Below, in pieces: positions 38,286 through 52,800 of a stretch of 64,000 bases of DNA. Location: positions 4,614,001 to 4,678,000 of the forward strand of contig NC_134676.1 of the NCBI RefSeq assembly GCF_030463565.1. The letters run 5' to 3'. The notes beneath the pieces are model-generated. The model worked only from the letters and a program-made list of their open reading frames with translations, was not told where the DNA came from and searched no databases. Made by a program: the position numbers and the translations under genes. How positions within the stretch are numbered: position 1 is the stretch's first letter; every line of letters starts with the position of its first letter. This stretch comes from Pelecanus crispus. Lineage: Eukaryota; Chordata; Aves; Pelecaniformes; Pelecanidae.

Positions 38286-41200
38286 GCTGTGTGCCATTCA
38301 GCACAAATTTTAAGGGCATAAGTGAAACTGAAGATTATATTTGTACCTGCCTTCTGCACTGACTTGATTTTTTTTTTTTTTTCATGTGCTGTGATATGGG
38401 AGGGTCTAAAATGATTTTGTGTAAGTGATTCATTGTTCTGCATTTATAGCAGCATAAGTAAGAGTAGATGGTAGAAAATTTTGGAGGTTTGAAAAACTTT
38501 GAAAAGAGAGGTTTGTAAAAGTGTGGCTGAGGCTTCATGAAAAGAAGTTGGTCCAAACTGTACCCAGTATTCCCTCACTGTTGTACTGAGGGTACAAAGA
38601 GCCAGTGTCCTTACTCAGTAAGCCTTTTTGGAGCAGGAAAAGATTGCTTTGCTAGTTAATACCTGTGCGGCAGAAGAAGCCATGATGGAACAGGAGGAGC
38701 CATTTTCTGCTTCCAGTGTTTCTCATAGTTTTTAATCCATTTTCACTTGCCCTGTGTTGCTCTGGATCTGCTCTTTTTCATACACATGCATAGGTTTTTC
38801 CTATGTAGCGCCTGATGCACTTTGGTCTAGATTCTGCTTTCCATTTGGCTTGCTTTGTAGTGGATGGAGTGCTTGTGTTGCCATGGCTGCAACTGAGCCG
38901 AATGGTCTCATCGTCTATACAAATTAATTTTGATAACATTCAGTGCTTTGGGGGGTGGGTGTTATCAAAGGTTATTTGTACATGGACTTGTGTAGACAGG
39001 CAGGACCTTCTCTGGCTATCATCCAGGTTAGCCTAGCAGAAGGCAGCTCTGACCTGAAAGCCAGAGAGCCCAGCTCTGACCTGAAAGCCAGAGAGCCCAT
39101 TTGGTCTGGTTTTGAGCTGATAATGTCTGTCTTTTCTCAGGGAGACTGTTAACTCAGGGGTGGCACTCAGTTATCATTACTGTAGAGCTTCCATGCTGCT
39201 GTTGCCTCAGATCTTGAGAGTTTCGAGTGCATCTGCAGAGCTCGTGCCTGTCTTTGCCTGCTTGTGTATAGGTTTTTCCCCCAGAAGAGTTCAAATTTGA
39301 ACCCTGCCTGGATAAGAAATGGTACCACCTTAGCCAACAACTTATCTTGTTCTGTAAATCTAGAATCTTATTTGTGTCTTGTTCAAATGTATTGACTAAA
39401 ATATTTTCTCATTTGCAGTATTAGTACTGTTAAGACACTGCAGTTAACTGAGATCAGTCTGTAGCCTATTTGTTTTATTTACCAATTGCACTTCTCTAAA
39501 CCTACCGTCAACGCCTCTGAGGGGATCCTCTGAAGACAGCAGATTTATGCATGTTTCAGTAGATTCACTGTTCGGATGTGACTTCTAGTGATGATGCATG
39601 AGAAGAAAAAAATGCAATGTTATTACTAAGCCACTCTACAACAAAAGCTTTTACTGATATAAGATGCCTGATGAGGCAACTGGTTCTTTACAACTGATGA
39701 TTCACATAATTTTGGATCACTAACAGGGACCAGTCCTGCAGATATTTCATCAAGCAAGAAGTGGACCATGTACCTCAAAATACCACTGTGAATCTTCTGC
39801 TTTACAATATTTCTATATGAATACAAGCCTGTGATGGATGTGCTTATGGCAGCTAAAGGGTACCTGACCAATACAGTGTTAGAAAACCTGTGAAACTGAT
39901 GCCAGTAAACCTTGTAAAAAGTAGAAAAAGTCTAAAATTTGTGTTGATTTTCAGCACTATGGAAAGAAAATCCTACTAGCTGTAAGGTGAAGCTGTCTAT
40001 AATAATCTTTGAAAGGCAGTGAATAATTTCACTACCAGCTTTTGGGATTTTCCAGGGTAGCCCTGCTTTTAAAGCTGAAAGTTTCCTTAATCTGTTGCCA
40101 CAGGTTTTTTAACTTTGTAATCTCTCATCTCAAGCAGCCTGTGGGTTTGAACCCTTGACTGTCCCACTAAACTTAATTTCATCTTGAAATTCAGATAATC
40201 AAGGTTATATAGTTATATATTAAGTGTGACTTTAACTTTTCTTTTCCTCATAGGCTTTTTCCTAACAGCATGCAATTCCTTTAAAGCTATTAATCAGAAG
40301 GCTGATGAGTTCTTTTGCTTTTTTTTTTAATATTATGCATTGACTATAGTCAAGCGATCTCTTCAGATTTTGCCTGCACTTCAGACATGCCTGGGTCCAT
40401 CTCTCAAAATGGTGTTTAACAGAGATATCTGTGTTGGAGGCCTTACTTAGCAATGGAGACAGGCACCTCAGGAAGGCATTTCAGCTTTTTGTTTGCCTGT
40501 GATTTGTTGTGACTGAATGACTAGTAGAATATGCCACATGATACTATTTCTGCTCCTTCACTGAATGGTTTGCAAGAATATCCAGTGTTGATACTAACAC
40601 ATAAAAGCAGCGCGTATGATTTTCAAAAGTATTGTCTCTGTGTCGCCTTTATTCGTCTCTCCTGAAATCAGTGAGATTGCGGTTGTCATTGGTTTGAAAT
40701 AGGTTGGCCCAAAATGACTGTTTTTAAAAACCCAAGCTGTGAAAATCAGCATTTTGCAAAGATGGGTATGTGTAAATATGAAATGGATCGTGTGATCATT
40801 TGTGCTAGTGAAACACACTTGCTTGTTTGCATATACCAAATGAACAAGAACATAACTGAACTGAGTTTGTTTAGAGTTGAGGGTTGGTCTCCTAAATAAG
40901 ACACCTAACTTGGTTTGGGAAAAGAATGAACGACATTGCTGAAAAATTACAGAACTTCTTTGCCATGAGGTCCCTGCTTATGAATGAAATCAATAATGCT
41001 TCCCCACCTTGTCATAATTTATTATTACAACACCTCTTACAATTAGGTATGATTATTTAAAATAATAATATTACATATGGTGATATGGATGTAGAAGGAG
41101 TTATGTTTTATCAAAGAGTCAGGAAAGTTTAGTTGTAGTGTTCATTCAATTCTGGTTGCAAAACAGGATGAAAAGGAAGGGAAAGTACAAGAAAGGAAGT

Positions 41201-44200
41201 GTTTTTCTTCTTTAGGAAGAATGCAGGCAGATTTTCTCTGGTGAATTAGATAAGAGCTACCACTCGGCTTTCTAGTAACTTTGCCACATTGAGAACATCT
41301 GCCAAATTGCACTGAAAAGGTCACATCTGTTTATCTGGGAACAGGACGTGTTTTGTAATTGATTGAAAAGAATGGCATAGGACAAGTGGCAATGCAATAA
41401 GGCTGCCCTGAGCAAAGCCAGTGTGGAAGTAAACACAATTTCAAGAAGCTCTATCAGGAACGGGCAGTCTTGGTGAACCCTTATGTACAGGGTTTGAAGT
41501 CTCTACGGAATCTGTGCATCTTTATTACTCAGGAAGCGAACAGATTAAGACTGAAAGCTCCCAGCTTGAGCCAGACCCGGCAGCCAGGTTCCTTCACTGG
41601 TAAAACCACTGTGCGCACTTTCAAGTCTGGGATGGAGGAGTTGACACTTCAAAGCCCAGCTGGATCAGCTGCCTGGGGCATTCAAACTTCCCCTCTGGCT
41701 ACAGCCTGCTAAGGCAGATGTGCCGCTTTGAGGCAATGTATATCACAGGGCTAAGGCGCGGTATGAGACATGACTGGAGGAAGGGCACCCTCACTAAAGG
41801 GGGGTGCATGTGGAGCAACCCGCCACAATGATCATATTAATCCAGGCTGATGAAGCAAATCCAGAATTTCACCATCTTCCTCTCATACCACAACTATGGT
41901 GAGGCTTATAGTAATCAACTTTATGCACTTTTTTTTTTTGGAAAAGGTGACTCAGTATAGCCCTCTTCAAGCAGAAGTGATCCAAGATAACTCTCTTAGA
42001 GCTACTGTGGGGAGGTGAAAAGCATTACCGCTACAATAACACCACTGTTAAATATTTCTGCTTATCTGAGTGATGATAAAATAATTACAAGAGGGTTTTT
42101 TTTATCGTTGGCCTCAGTGTGTTTCATAATCAAATGTTCCTTTAAAGCTGGGAAATCACATTAACGTCAAAAAAAAAAGAAAAAAAAAGAACTTCTCTCT
42201 CAGGCACTGCCATATGTCTTTCCAGGTGGAAATACAAGAGGGTAAGGCAGTAAGGCAAGGATTGTGGAGGGACCCTGTTGTGCTTGCCTGTTGGAAAGCA
42301 TATGGTGCAATAATATTCCAGCTCTGACTGTGAATTTTCCTTCTCTTGTCTCCTCTGGTAAATATGATCATTCTAATTTATATTCAACTATTCTGTTTGT
42401 GCCTAGGAATAGAATGCTCCTTCCATTATCAAAACTACGTGTTAGATCAGGTCCCACTTCAGAGAGAACCCCAGAAGAAACAGAGAACAGGTATGAAAAA
42501 TTTCCTCACCAATTGTCTGAACCACCTTTATAATGTAGAAGAGGTTACAGAGGCTTGGATTTCAATGGTCTTTATGGAGACTTTGGGATGCTGGAATTCC
42601 AGCAGAAGGAATCTCTCCCCATCTTGAAGCGGTAACTGCTCCAAAGAAAAACAATGCTGGTCCTCAGCCAATTTTTGTGCCCCTGCAGTAATGCTGAGTT
42701 GCAGTTGGCTTGGTCTCAGGGCTTCCTTCCTAGCCTTGGAGGTGACTGCATGGAAAGTATTGTATTTCAGAATTTATTATTTATTGCTTAACTTTCTCAG
42801 TGCGCTCTTTGGGCCATGATGCTGTAGAAGTGTTAGCAAAACCTGAGTTCCTATCATCCTGCTCTCCTGGGCTTGGCCAGGCACGTCTAGGACTACACAG
42901 AGAGCTTCACGTCTCCAGGGCCTTGATTTATGTGGAATCCAGTGAAATGCTTCACATACATGTGTAATCAGAGATTATAGCAAAAAGTAAAGTAGTTATA
43001 TTTGTTTCAGTATTGTCTTTCAGTATCACGTCAGCATACAATACAGTTTTTGAGCGAGGCTGTTGCTTGCGGCTTCTGAGGAAAAAGGCATAAATCTGTG
43101 GCACTTGGCAGTTTTGAAATAAGAAGCCCATGCAGGGACGTTTGTCTGTCGTCATAAGCAGTTTAATGGCTGGCTTCTGTTCTGAAGCTGGAGGGGGTTT
43201 TATGTCTCCTAAAACATATTATCATCTCTAGAGCTATTATCTTTAATGTAACTGTGGGTATTTGAATTGTCCAATCCTTTTTAAAAATCCTGTTAGGCTT
43301 TTGACCTCTGTGATTTGTATCTGCACAAAATCCCTTGGAGCAAAATAAACCCCTTACAAAGTTCCCTGTGCACGTACCACTGAGTGTATTTCCACACTGC
43401 AGATACTTAGTCTGGACTTGCCATTTCTCTTTGATCCTTGGGATCTGATGAAAACTTCGTTCTCCCTTTCCTTTTTACTGTCTTTTCTGTGGGAGGAAAC
43501 AAAATTCTGAAAATTTCAGAAATGTCACCTTAAGGAGTTTATAATCCCTTCTGTCCATCTGCTGACCCACTGTTACCTGGTGGTGGTGATGGTTGTAAAT
43601 AAAGGATGAAGTTATATTTCTATAAGCATAAACACACAGTAAGGAATAAAAGCACAGGGAGAAACATATAGAGCAAACCTTCACAATTCTGATAAAAACC
43701 AACTCTTTCATGAAAAGTTTTGAGAAACATTCCCATAAACTGTAGGGCTCTGAGGTGAATTTGTTGTGGGGCCTAGGGTGCTGGGAGCTCCTTATGACTG
43801 CCAACTGTTCTCCATCAAGTGCATACTTGTGCAGCAGAGAAACGTCTTATCTCTCCTATTCCCTTTTCTCCCCAGGAATCCTGCAAATGTATCTGGTTTG
43901 GGAGTTCTAGTCTACCAATGGGAAAGCTGGAGTATGGTATGGTCATTAATTTCACTGTGTTAGAGTCCAGATTGCGTGGGGGTGTGTTTTTAAACAGAAT
44001 GAGTTACGCAGAGCTTGGGCAAAGCACTTTCTAAGTAGAAATGTCAAGTAAACTGATAAGTTATGACAGAATTACAAAGAAGGCAAATTATACCATAAAT
44101 GGAGAAGTCCTGCAATGTAACTTCTTGCCCATTGTCTTGTCTATGGGAGTGTATCTAGCCAAGCTTGCACATTTACCCGGCTTTAAAACTTCCAACCTGA

Positions 44201-47200
44201 TTTGAGGTGTAAAATGTGATGGAGAGTTGATAAGGCAGGGACGTTGCTCCAGACGTCATCAGCAATCTGTTGTTATCGTTCAGTCTTACTGGAGATCTAC
44301 CTGGAGGCTCTTAGCAGGAGCAGAAAGCTGCTTTGTGCTGTGTGTTAAACAAATAGTAGCAGGCAGCCCTGGCCTCAATTAGCTGTTTATCTAATAGCCC
44401 AGATTCTGCAGTTTTTAACCTATTTTGTGTTACCACTATACTCATGTGAATGGCCCCAAACAGGTCAGCGTTTGAGTCAAGTTACTCATGAGACACTTTG
44501 CAGGATTAACCTGCAGATTCAGTGTTTAACTCGGAATTATGCAGGAAAGCAGTCTTCTGCCCCTTTTTTGCTTTTCAGCAGTCATGCATGTAAAAGTTGC
44601 ATTGATTTCAAATTTTAGATTTAGAATCTTGTTTGTATTTTAAGATAGATAAACCTCTTCAAAGACAGTCTAAATGCTTCTTCTAGATACAAAAATAAAG
44701 CTTGATAGTAAAAATGCTCTTTAGAGAAGTTTTATTGCCTCCAGGGGATTTCAGTGCCACTGGAAGAACTGAAAGAGCTGTTTCCAGCAAAGGCAAGGAT
44801 TTAGCTCAAAGAGGCTTCCCCCAACACAAACAGCTGTTTCTTGTCACATAAGAGAGGAAAGCTGCAAAAGAAATAGGACATGAAGTACAGAGTGAATAAA
44901 ACTGCTGCTTCCCTGCAAACATCCCTTACAAAGTCTTGAGCGTAGGAGGGCTTTCCAGCTCATGATGCAAGAGCCAAGGCAAGGGGTGGGTTTCGTGGGC
45001 TGGGCTGAAATTTGACATCAGGAGGAAATTGAAACCCAGCATTGGTGGAAGCTGTCTGTGATGCAGAGGTGAAGGCTGGGTCTGGCTTGACGCTTAGGGG
45101 ACGTGAAAGAGGGGGCCAGCCCGCGATTCAAAGAGCGAAAGAAGCAGGAGTCCATGAGTGGCAGTGGAGGAGAAACAGAGAGAAAGGGGCAATCTGGCAT
45201 AATAGGAGGGCAGCCGCAGCACGTGTAGAAGGTAAATAAGTAATCACAGTAAATTAAGGGGCAATTTGATTGGCAAACATCTGGTTGCTGCTGCTCTCCT
45301 GGTCTGGCTGGATTTCTTGCAGATGGTACGTGCTGTTCTCTCTACAGTACATTTCCGACACGTTCGTGCAAACCTTTACAGAAAATCTAGCTCCGTTGTG
45401 ATCTGCATTAATCTACAAGCTTTGTTAAAAATTGTGAATCAACTCCAAACACAAAAGAGTTAGTTTTCAAATGGTGATTTTTTTTTTTAAAGTAAAATAC
45501 ATTTGCATGGAAGAAAACGAGTGTTGAGAGACAGGCACAGCACATCTGTAAGATGCATGCATGTTACGGGAGGGGAGACTGCAGGATAAAGATCACTTGC
45601 AATTTGCTACTGAACTTCATGTGTGCTTTAGGTTGCTTCCTTTAGATATATTAGCAAGCTGTTAATGCCTGTGCTGAACATAGTCACCAAAAAATCTTGG
45701 AGTATTTAACTAACTCTAATAATAGTTTTGTATGTTAAGAGAATGGTGTGGAATTATAGGAGTAGGAAATAAAGAGGGATCATAATGGAGGCTGACTGTG
45801 TGATGAAGTGTAAACAAATCAGAAGGCAAATTAAGTCCTGTTAAATCTGACTCAGATACGATTTGCCTCAACTTGACTTCTCTGGGGTTGCAGGGTGTTG
45901 TTTCCTGGGCTACCTAAATAGTATTGGAGCGTTGTGCAGATGCTGCCAAGTTAATCAAACAAATAGTCATTTGAGCACCAGCATGAGTTTTAGGGATGAG
46001 CGATCAGGGCATTTGCTGAGGCTGCAGGTCATAGGGACCCCATGAAACTAAATAGCAGTGCAGATCATCCCGGCTGTGGATGGGAATGGGAGAAGAAAGG
46101 AACCTGTACCTTAGCATCTGACCCTACAAATGCGACATTCGCTCTGCCCTTGAAGAAGGAGATTTAAGCTCTTATTTCCTGTTTCCAAGTAAATCTCTTA
46201 TCTAGGATCTAGTACCCACTCTCCACCAATATGTTGAGAGATTGCAATAACAAATCTCCCCGTCACATCCGGCGGGGCTGCTAGCAGCACTGCACCTCTC
46301 TGACATTACATGCTCTAATTACACACAAGGTTTTTAAGAGTGCTGAAACATCACAGGAAAGAGAAAAAAATAACAGCCAAGATTTCAAAAAATGACAAAC
46401 CAGGACTTCGCAGACAAACTCCAATAGAGAAAACGCAGCTTGTTTCATTTTGCATTTGTTTCGTGGGAAAAAAAAAAATAAAATGCTTAGGTGTTCCTGA
46501 AGGAATGCAGAAACCGCAAACACAGGCTGCAGGAGGTGCAATTGATTGCTCTACAGAGGCATGATGAATCACCCATGTCCTACGACAGCTTTGCTTTGAA
46601 GAACTGAATGACTCCCCAGCCACCCATTCAGCCCTGGGCTCAGCCCGGGTCTGCACCGTGTCTCTGGGCAGAAGGCCAGGATGCTTATGTACGTAACCAC
46701 CTTCTCGAAAGACTTTTTCCCAGATATATCAGAATAAGGTATTTGACGGAGTAATTAGGTGGAGTATTTTAAATTAACAGTAACCAAACAACTTGATTTT
46801 CACTCAAAAATGATCCTAATTTTGTAATGGATAGGGCCAAAATAAGCTTGGTTTAGGATCAATGTACAGAAGCACCTAAACATGTTTCTAGAATAATTCT
46901 AAGATTTCTTAAGCACATGAGTATGTGAATGCATTGTGGTTTTGAGAGACTGCAACTATTTTTGACTAAGGTATTTAAAGACTAGAGGTGTTTTTGACCA
47001 CCAGTGTTGGTTTCCTCCAGACCTAAATTCTTATAGGTTGTGCAAAGAAAACATCTGCTTTTGCAGAGCGATTTTATTCTTGGCTGTTATTCTACTGAAT
47101 GTAATATTAACTTATTTTTAGAATTCTACTTCATATTTCAGGCACAAGTGTATATTTCTAAAGTATTCAAAACTGGCATTGTTTTCCTGTCAGGGAAAGT

Positions 47201-49600
47201 GAGAAAATGGGAGTAGTCAGTATTTGCATTTATATAGCATCTTCTCTCAAAGGATATAGAAGCAGATATGAAACTCCTAAGATCCGGGGAATTTTCAGTA
47301 AAATGTGTGATATTTGCTGATCTTTCACCGACTGCATTGAATGTGATGAAGGAGATGCAGCCAGGAAACTCTGACCTCCAGGAACTGACATGGGAAAGGA
47401 AACTTGGAAAAATGGAAAACGGTCTGTCTCATTCAATAGTTCAGCTGTTCAGTCTCTGACCCATAGACACGATATCCTCTGGATGATACCTGGGGAGTCA
47501 TGCATGAAGGAAGGGACAATCTTAAGTTGTTGCAAAGTTGCCAGATAGCTTTTAGAGCTCAAGTTTAACTGTCTAGAGCTTTGACAATTGGATCAGTACA
47601 GCTTTGGTACCATAGACAGTATTGGTCTAGGATTTAATTAGAATAACCCCTTTTTATTGAATTCTGGGAATGTCAGCTTGCTAATTTTACCTCTAGCTCC
47701 TTTTCAGGCCAGCTTTTCCTTAAAAAGTATTTTTCAAATTGGGATGTGGGAGGCTTATTAGGTCACTGAAAGTGACAGAATATAGATGTAATCAATAGTT
47801 CATCACTGGGAAAGAGGGTGCCAGGGGTGGTGTTGCAGGTCAGCTGAATTGCTCTGATCGGACTCAGAGTCACAGACCAAGAAAATTACTTTTTATTGCG
47901 TTTGCTCCTCATCATCAGTTATAACCCTTAGCATTCATTTACCAACTTTCCAATGATTCCCCAAAGAATTAGGATGCATTTGCCTTACAAAACTCTCAAG
48001 AGTCTGATTCTTACTATTTGGGTATTAAGATGTGAAAAGGATTGTTGTAAAATATTTAAATTTATTGCTTATAACTGTGAATACAGTCTCTGTTAGGAAA
48101 ATTAGCTTTAATTAGTACAAGTAAAATAGCTTACTAAAAATCCCACCAGGTCTCTCTGGGTCTTTACCAGCGAGGATGGAGATCCACTGTGGAGCTTTTA
48201 GCTCTCTTTTCCAAGAACGGAAAGAGAAGTACAACCTCTGAAGTGAAATCTCACCCTACTGTCTTTGCCCTTTAGTGCTAAGTTAGAAGACCATCTTTCT
48301 GTTTAAACGCTGACAGTATTTCTGCATTCTTAGCTACTTGTGTGCTTTTAGGAAAATGCCTCTTTTTGGACCTATAACACCGGGCAAATCAGCAGTCTCA
48401 ATTTGTGAACTCAGTTATATATATCCTGACTCGAGATCTGAGAAGGAAATAGCTGTTGGCCTGTTTTTACTGGCAATGTGAGAACTATGTGCTCAGTTAT
48501 CAGTTCTGTTTTGCTGCTGCTTCTGTCAATATCCCATAAGTGATTTTACGTGTAAAAATTGTGCGTGATCATCTTTGTTGGAGGGACTGTATGTTCCATG
48601 TGATCCTGGCAAGCATTCAGTATTTTGTAGTTCCCAAATGATGAACTGTTATCTCCTCTTTTAAAGCAGTTTCTTATTTAAAAAACCTATTTATTTTACA
48701 GTTAATTTTAAAATTCTATTACTTTTAATATTTCAATTCCGATATATTTTTCAGCATCCTAGTAAGAGGCTTGTATCTATCAATATTCTTTCCTTGCTTG
48801 AGTCATGAAGTTTATGACATTTCTAGAATGCAACATTTTGTTCTGAAAAGAAAAGCAAGTATCATTCAGTTTTAGTGGATGACTATGTTTGTACTTATTG
48901 ATGTAAAGACAACCCTATATACATCAAGATCCTCCAGTTCAATGGATATCTAATTTTTGAAAATAAGATTACAGCTGGTGGAATTTTCTTAATGTGGGCA
49001 GCTTCCTGGACCTGCAGCTGAAAATTATATACTTTCCAGTTAGACAGCTAATAATAAAAATATCAGTTTCAAAGAGCAGATTCAAAGTATTGTCGATATC
49101 TATCCCCTTTGCATCTCAATAGATCTATTTTGCAAGAAGTTTGTATTCTTTATGATGAAACCCCAAAGTGTTGTTACGTTACATGTTGGAGTAATCCACA
49201 GCTTTTAGTGTCCTATGCTCTGGAATTAAAATCACATGAAAACCAGGAATGTTGTTTCTTGCAAAATGTTTTGAGCTCAGCAAAGGTGGCATGGCTCCTA
49301 CTGCTTTTCATCTAGCTTTTGACATCTCTTAGAACAGAATGAGAGGTATTATTAGTTAGGTAAAATCCCACCTGCGGTGCTTTTTATTATGCGAAAAAAG
49401 AATGGTTTCAGTTAGGGGTGAAAGCAAATTGCTTGTGGTGCTAGACCTCAAAACTTGTCAGATTTTCTGGGTCACTTAGCGAATTATTTCTCATATGATT
49501 TTTTTTCACTGTTGATTAAGTTTTGGCAGCACTACATAGATAGAGAGGAAAGAAAACCTGTCCTGAGAGAAATCGCTAACATTTTGCAGAATTTCAAAGC
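38286..49600. other. Intergenic DNA, no gene recognised
   Basis: About 11 kb of AT-rich sequence. All open frames are short and none resembles a known protein. It has a poly-T run near 38368, a 27-bp tandem duplication at 39045-39098, A/T runs near 42170 and 45480, and nothing else that I can name. Confidence 0.55.
39045..39098 (+). repeat. 27-bp perfect tandem duplication
   Basis: The unit starts AGCTCTGACCTGAAAGCC and is present twice without a mismatch. The length is a multiple of three, but there is no sign of coding. Confidence 0.95.
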
Positions 49601-49609
49601 AAATTTATT

Positions 49610-49822
49610 AAGTGGAGTCCTGGGAGCATTCATTCAAACATTACAAGAAGCTGCTAGGAGAGACTGTGGAATCTCCATCCTTGGAGAAACTCAAAACTTC
49701 ACTGGAGAAGGCCCTGAGCGACCTGTCACGATTTCAGAGCAGGCCTTGCTCTGAGTGACAGGTTGGACTAGAGGACCTCCAGAAGTTCCTTCCATCGTAA
49801 ATTAGTCTGTGATTGTATGAGT
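49610..49822 (+). mobile_element. Old CR1 3' fragment
   Basis: The 3' end reads 'ggagaaactcaaaacttcactgg', then 'ttggactagaggacctccagaagttccttcc' and a degenerate TGTGATTGTATGA tail, a CR1 family distinct from the dimer copies. The left edge is approximate. The open frame across it is a remnant or chance. Confidence 0.75.
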
Positions 49823-52800
49823 TTTTGGCTCTATGAATGAGAGTTTAAATCCTAGTTAAGACAAGGAATCTCATTGTTTGAACTGAGTCAATGTGTCACC
49901 CTGCTCTTAGTTGCCATTACATATTCAGGGAGTATTTGGCCAGTATTGATGCTCCCAGTCTGTCCTTTGGTGTTCACAATTCATTCCATAATTCTCCAAC
50001 TTGATACCTCTCCTTTCTTCCAGGAGTTTTTAAGTGACGATGAAATTTTAAATTATGGCCTTTAGATGAAAGCATCCTGTTTTCTTGGTTTCTCTCCCTA
50101 CCAATAACAATTAGAATGCTTTTTAAAGAGGAAAGAAATTAAAATGGAGTTATAAGAAGGAAGGAAGGTGGTTTGGATGGGTGACAATGTCATCTGTACA
50201 TTGGGTTTAATCCATATCAGGTGTAGTCTTGGCTCTGCCACTTCCACCTTACGGGGTCTTCAGCAAGTCACGCTGTCTCTGCATGCCGTAACCTGCCCAT
50301 GGCTTGGGGACGAAGCCTTCTACAGCTAAATCTGTGCTGTGAGCATCAAGCCACCTCGGAGGTCAGGGGCACGGGAGTTCCCTTACCAGAGGACTGAGCT
50401 CAGCCCAGCCACCAGGCTACAAAGATGGAGGAAGGCTGGGGTGAACCCTGGCACATAGCGATGGAGGAGGCTGTAGGAGGCTGCAATGTATGTCCTATGG
50501 CCATATATTATACATATATATGTATATCTGCTCTTCTGCATCACTGTGTAAACTCATGGTGCCTTATTTTGGTATTGAGCAGGAGTCAAAGGAGCCTCCT
50601 GGTGTCAAAAAGAAGTGAATGAGGCCTTATTCACCTCTCAGTAATGTAAAGAACCAGAGTTCAAGAATGTTAGTAGTTTCTGCATCATCTTTGGTGAGTT
50701 TTGAATCAAGCTGGGTTTAATCTTATTTAGTTTTAGTTGCAAAGAAGCTAGATCTATAGTCTAAGCTAGTCATATAAAGACTTTCTGTAGTCAGTGGGGA
50801 GAGAGAAACACACCCAATGGCTGATTTGCCTGTCTGTCTACCCTAAAAAGCAACAAAACGTTTCTGGAATTGCCGTTTTCATCTGCTGGCTATAGCAGGA
50901 GTCTGCTGAACAGCTCTTCTAGAGATCTATCACTGAGAGCGCTAACATTCAATCAAATGAGTTCTGCATTTTACACACCACACACATGTTCTGAGCAGGC
51001 CCATAGCAAAAGCCGCTGCATGTTTCCTCCAGAAGGGAAGTTGGATTTAATTTTTTTAAAATTTCAGTTCAGAAAAGCACAATATATATCCTTAATTAGA
51101 TGTATATGTAATTAATGCTATCAAGATTCAGGATTAATCAGACTTTTTATTTGCCACTTTTAATAAATACAGGTTTTTTTCTCTCTCTCTATAATGTGAC
51201 ACCCAGAAAATGTAGTTTCTGTTATTTGCATTAAACAGAGCAAAGTCCCACAGGTAAAGCAGTCTAGCGCCTGAACTCTGGAAGTTGGACATGTAAAAAA
51301 AGGACATTTGGATCATGAACTTTAGGAGTTGGGTATATTTTTATGCATATTTTTTTTGTCAGAAGGTAGTCTGATAGTCTGGTATATTATTTACAGTTAA
51401 GATATTTGAGTGAATGGACATTGCGTTACTATTTTCTATTAAGAATTATCCATGTAAAGGGAAAACAGGGCATGTAGTTCTCCTTAATCTACATGTGGGA
51501 CATTCACTGGTTCCCAGGGAAACCATTAAGGCAGGATTTGAAGAGTACAAATGAGGAAATATGATAAAGCAGAGTTGGAGGCAGAACACAATCTCTTATA
51601 AAAGCTTCCGAGAGTGAGTGAGTAACCCTAAACATTAACTAGATTTGAGGTGGAGGTTCCCATTAATGAATGAGGACCTAAGAATTCATCCTAAGAGTAT
51701 GCAGGGTATTAAATGATGCAAAGCAAAGTAATTTTAGAGATGTGACATGTTGTTTTCAGCCTACATAATACTTTAATCCTCAGACCTACTATTCTAAAAC
51801 CATCAGCTGTGGTTAATCAGGAATGCTTACAGCAGGGATTGAAATGGCCACTTCACTCCTTTTTTCCAGTCAAATTTTGCTCTCAGCTACACTGCTGTCC
51901 TACGTATTTGTGAAGGTAGGATCCAGTACACCATTTGGATCCTCCTTCGACTGCAAGCCATATGAAAAATCGTGTTTGCCTTAAATAGTGAGACTCACTT
52001 GCTAAATAAGCTGGTTAGTTTTCCCTCTGGACATTCTCTAGTCTGTAACAAACCCCCCCAATTTTTAAGTGTTTTAAAATGTGTTGTTGTCAATGTGTTT
52101 TTAAGAGATCTGGGCAGAGCTGTCATCGTTCCTAACCTAGTCCTGTACTGGAGCTGTTCCTTAGCATGTGGGATTTTTCAGTCTGGCTGGTTCATGCCAT
52201 TTAGCTGGTGCCTCTGACTTCCAGGTACTCTCCTAGCTTCTTACACCCACTCCCTCAGAGTTTTCCTTATGCAGGGCAGGAGGGATCAATCTGGGCTTCC
52301 AGCTTAACCCCTCCTGGGGACCAACAGGAAGGCAGGCAGTGGCACGCTTGCCAAGTGACACAATTTCATCATCACTGTCTTTAGCTACAGGCAAGCTACA
52401 TCGCTTTGCAAATTAACCCTGTGGTGATACCTTCCATTCTGAGTCGGATTAACTCTTTCCTTGAGGCTGTAAGGAGCTGCCGAAGTGTCATGGTAGGCAG
52501 AGTCCTGCCTATCTTTTCTCCCACTAGCTTGGCTCTATTTTTGCTCTTTTTTGCACGTGATAGTTGACTCTCCTGGCTCTGAGAAGGAGCTGTTACCCTC
52601 TGACGTTAGGGCAATGCTTGAGCAATAGTTGAAGTCAATGGCTCTGGGTTGCTGTGTGAGGTCTTTTCAAATCAGGCAATGAATGATGTGTGTTATCTTT
52701 GCTAGGAAGGAACAAATCCTAATAACTTGCCATGGCCAGCATTGACCACTGCATAACGACACTGACTAAAAGTCATCTTCCAAAGTCTAGACTGAAAGAC

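Noticed and set aside
49455..49754. A 99-codon open frame with protein-like composition
   Set aside because: Its 3' half overlaps an old CR1 3' end; I see no conserved domain.
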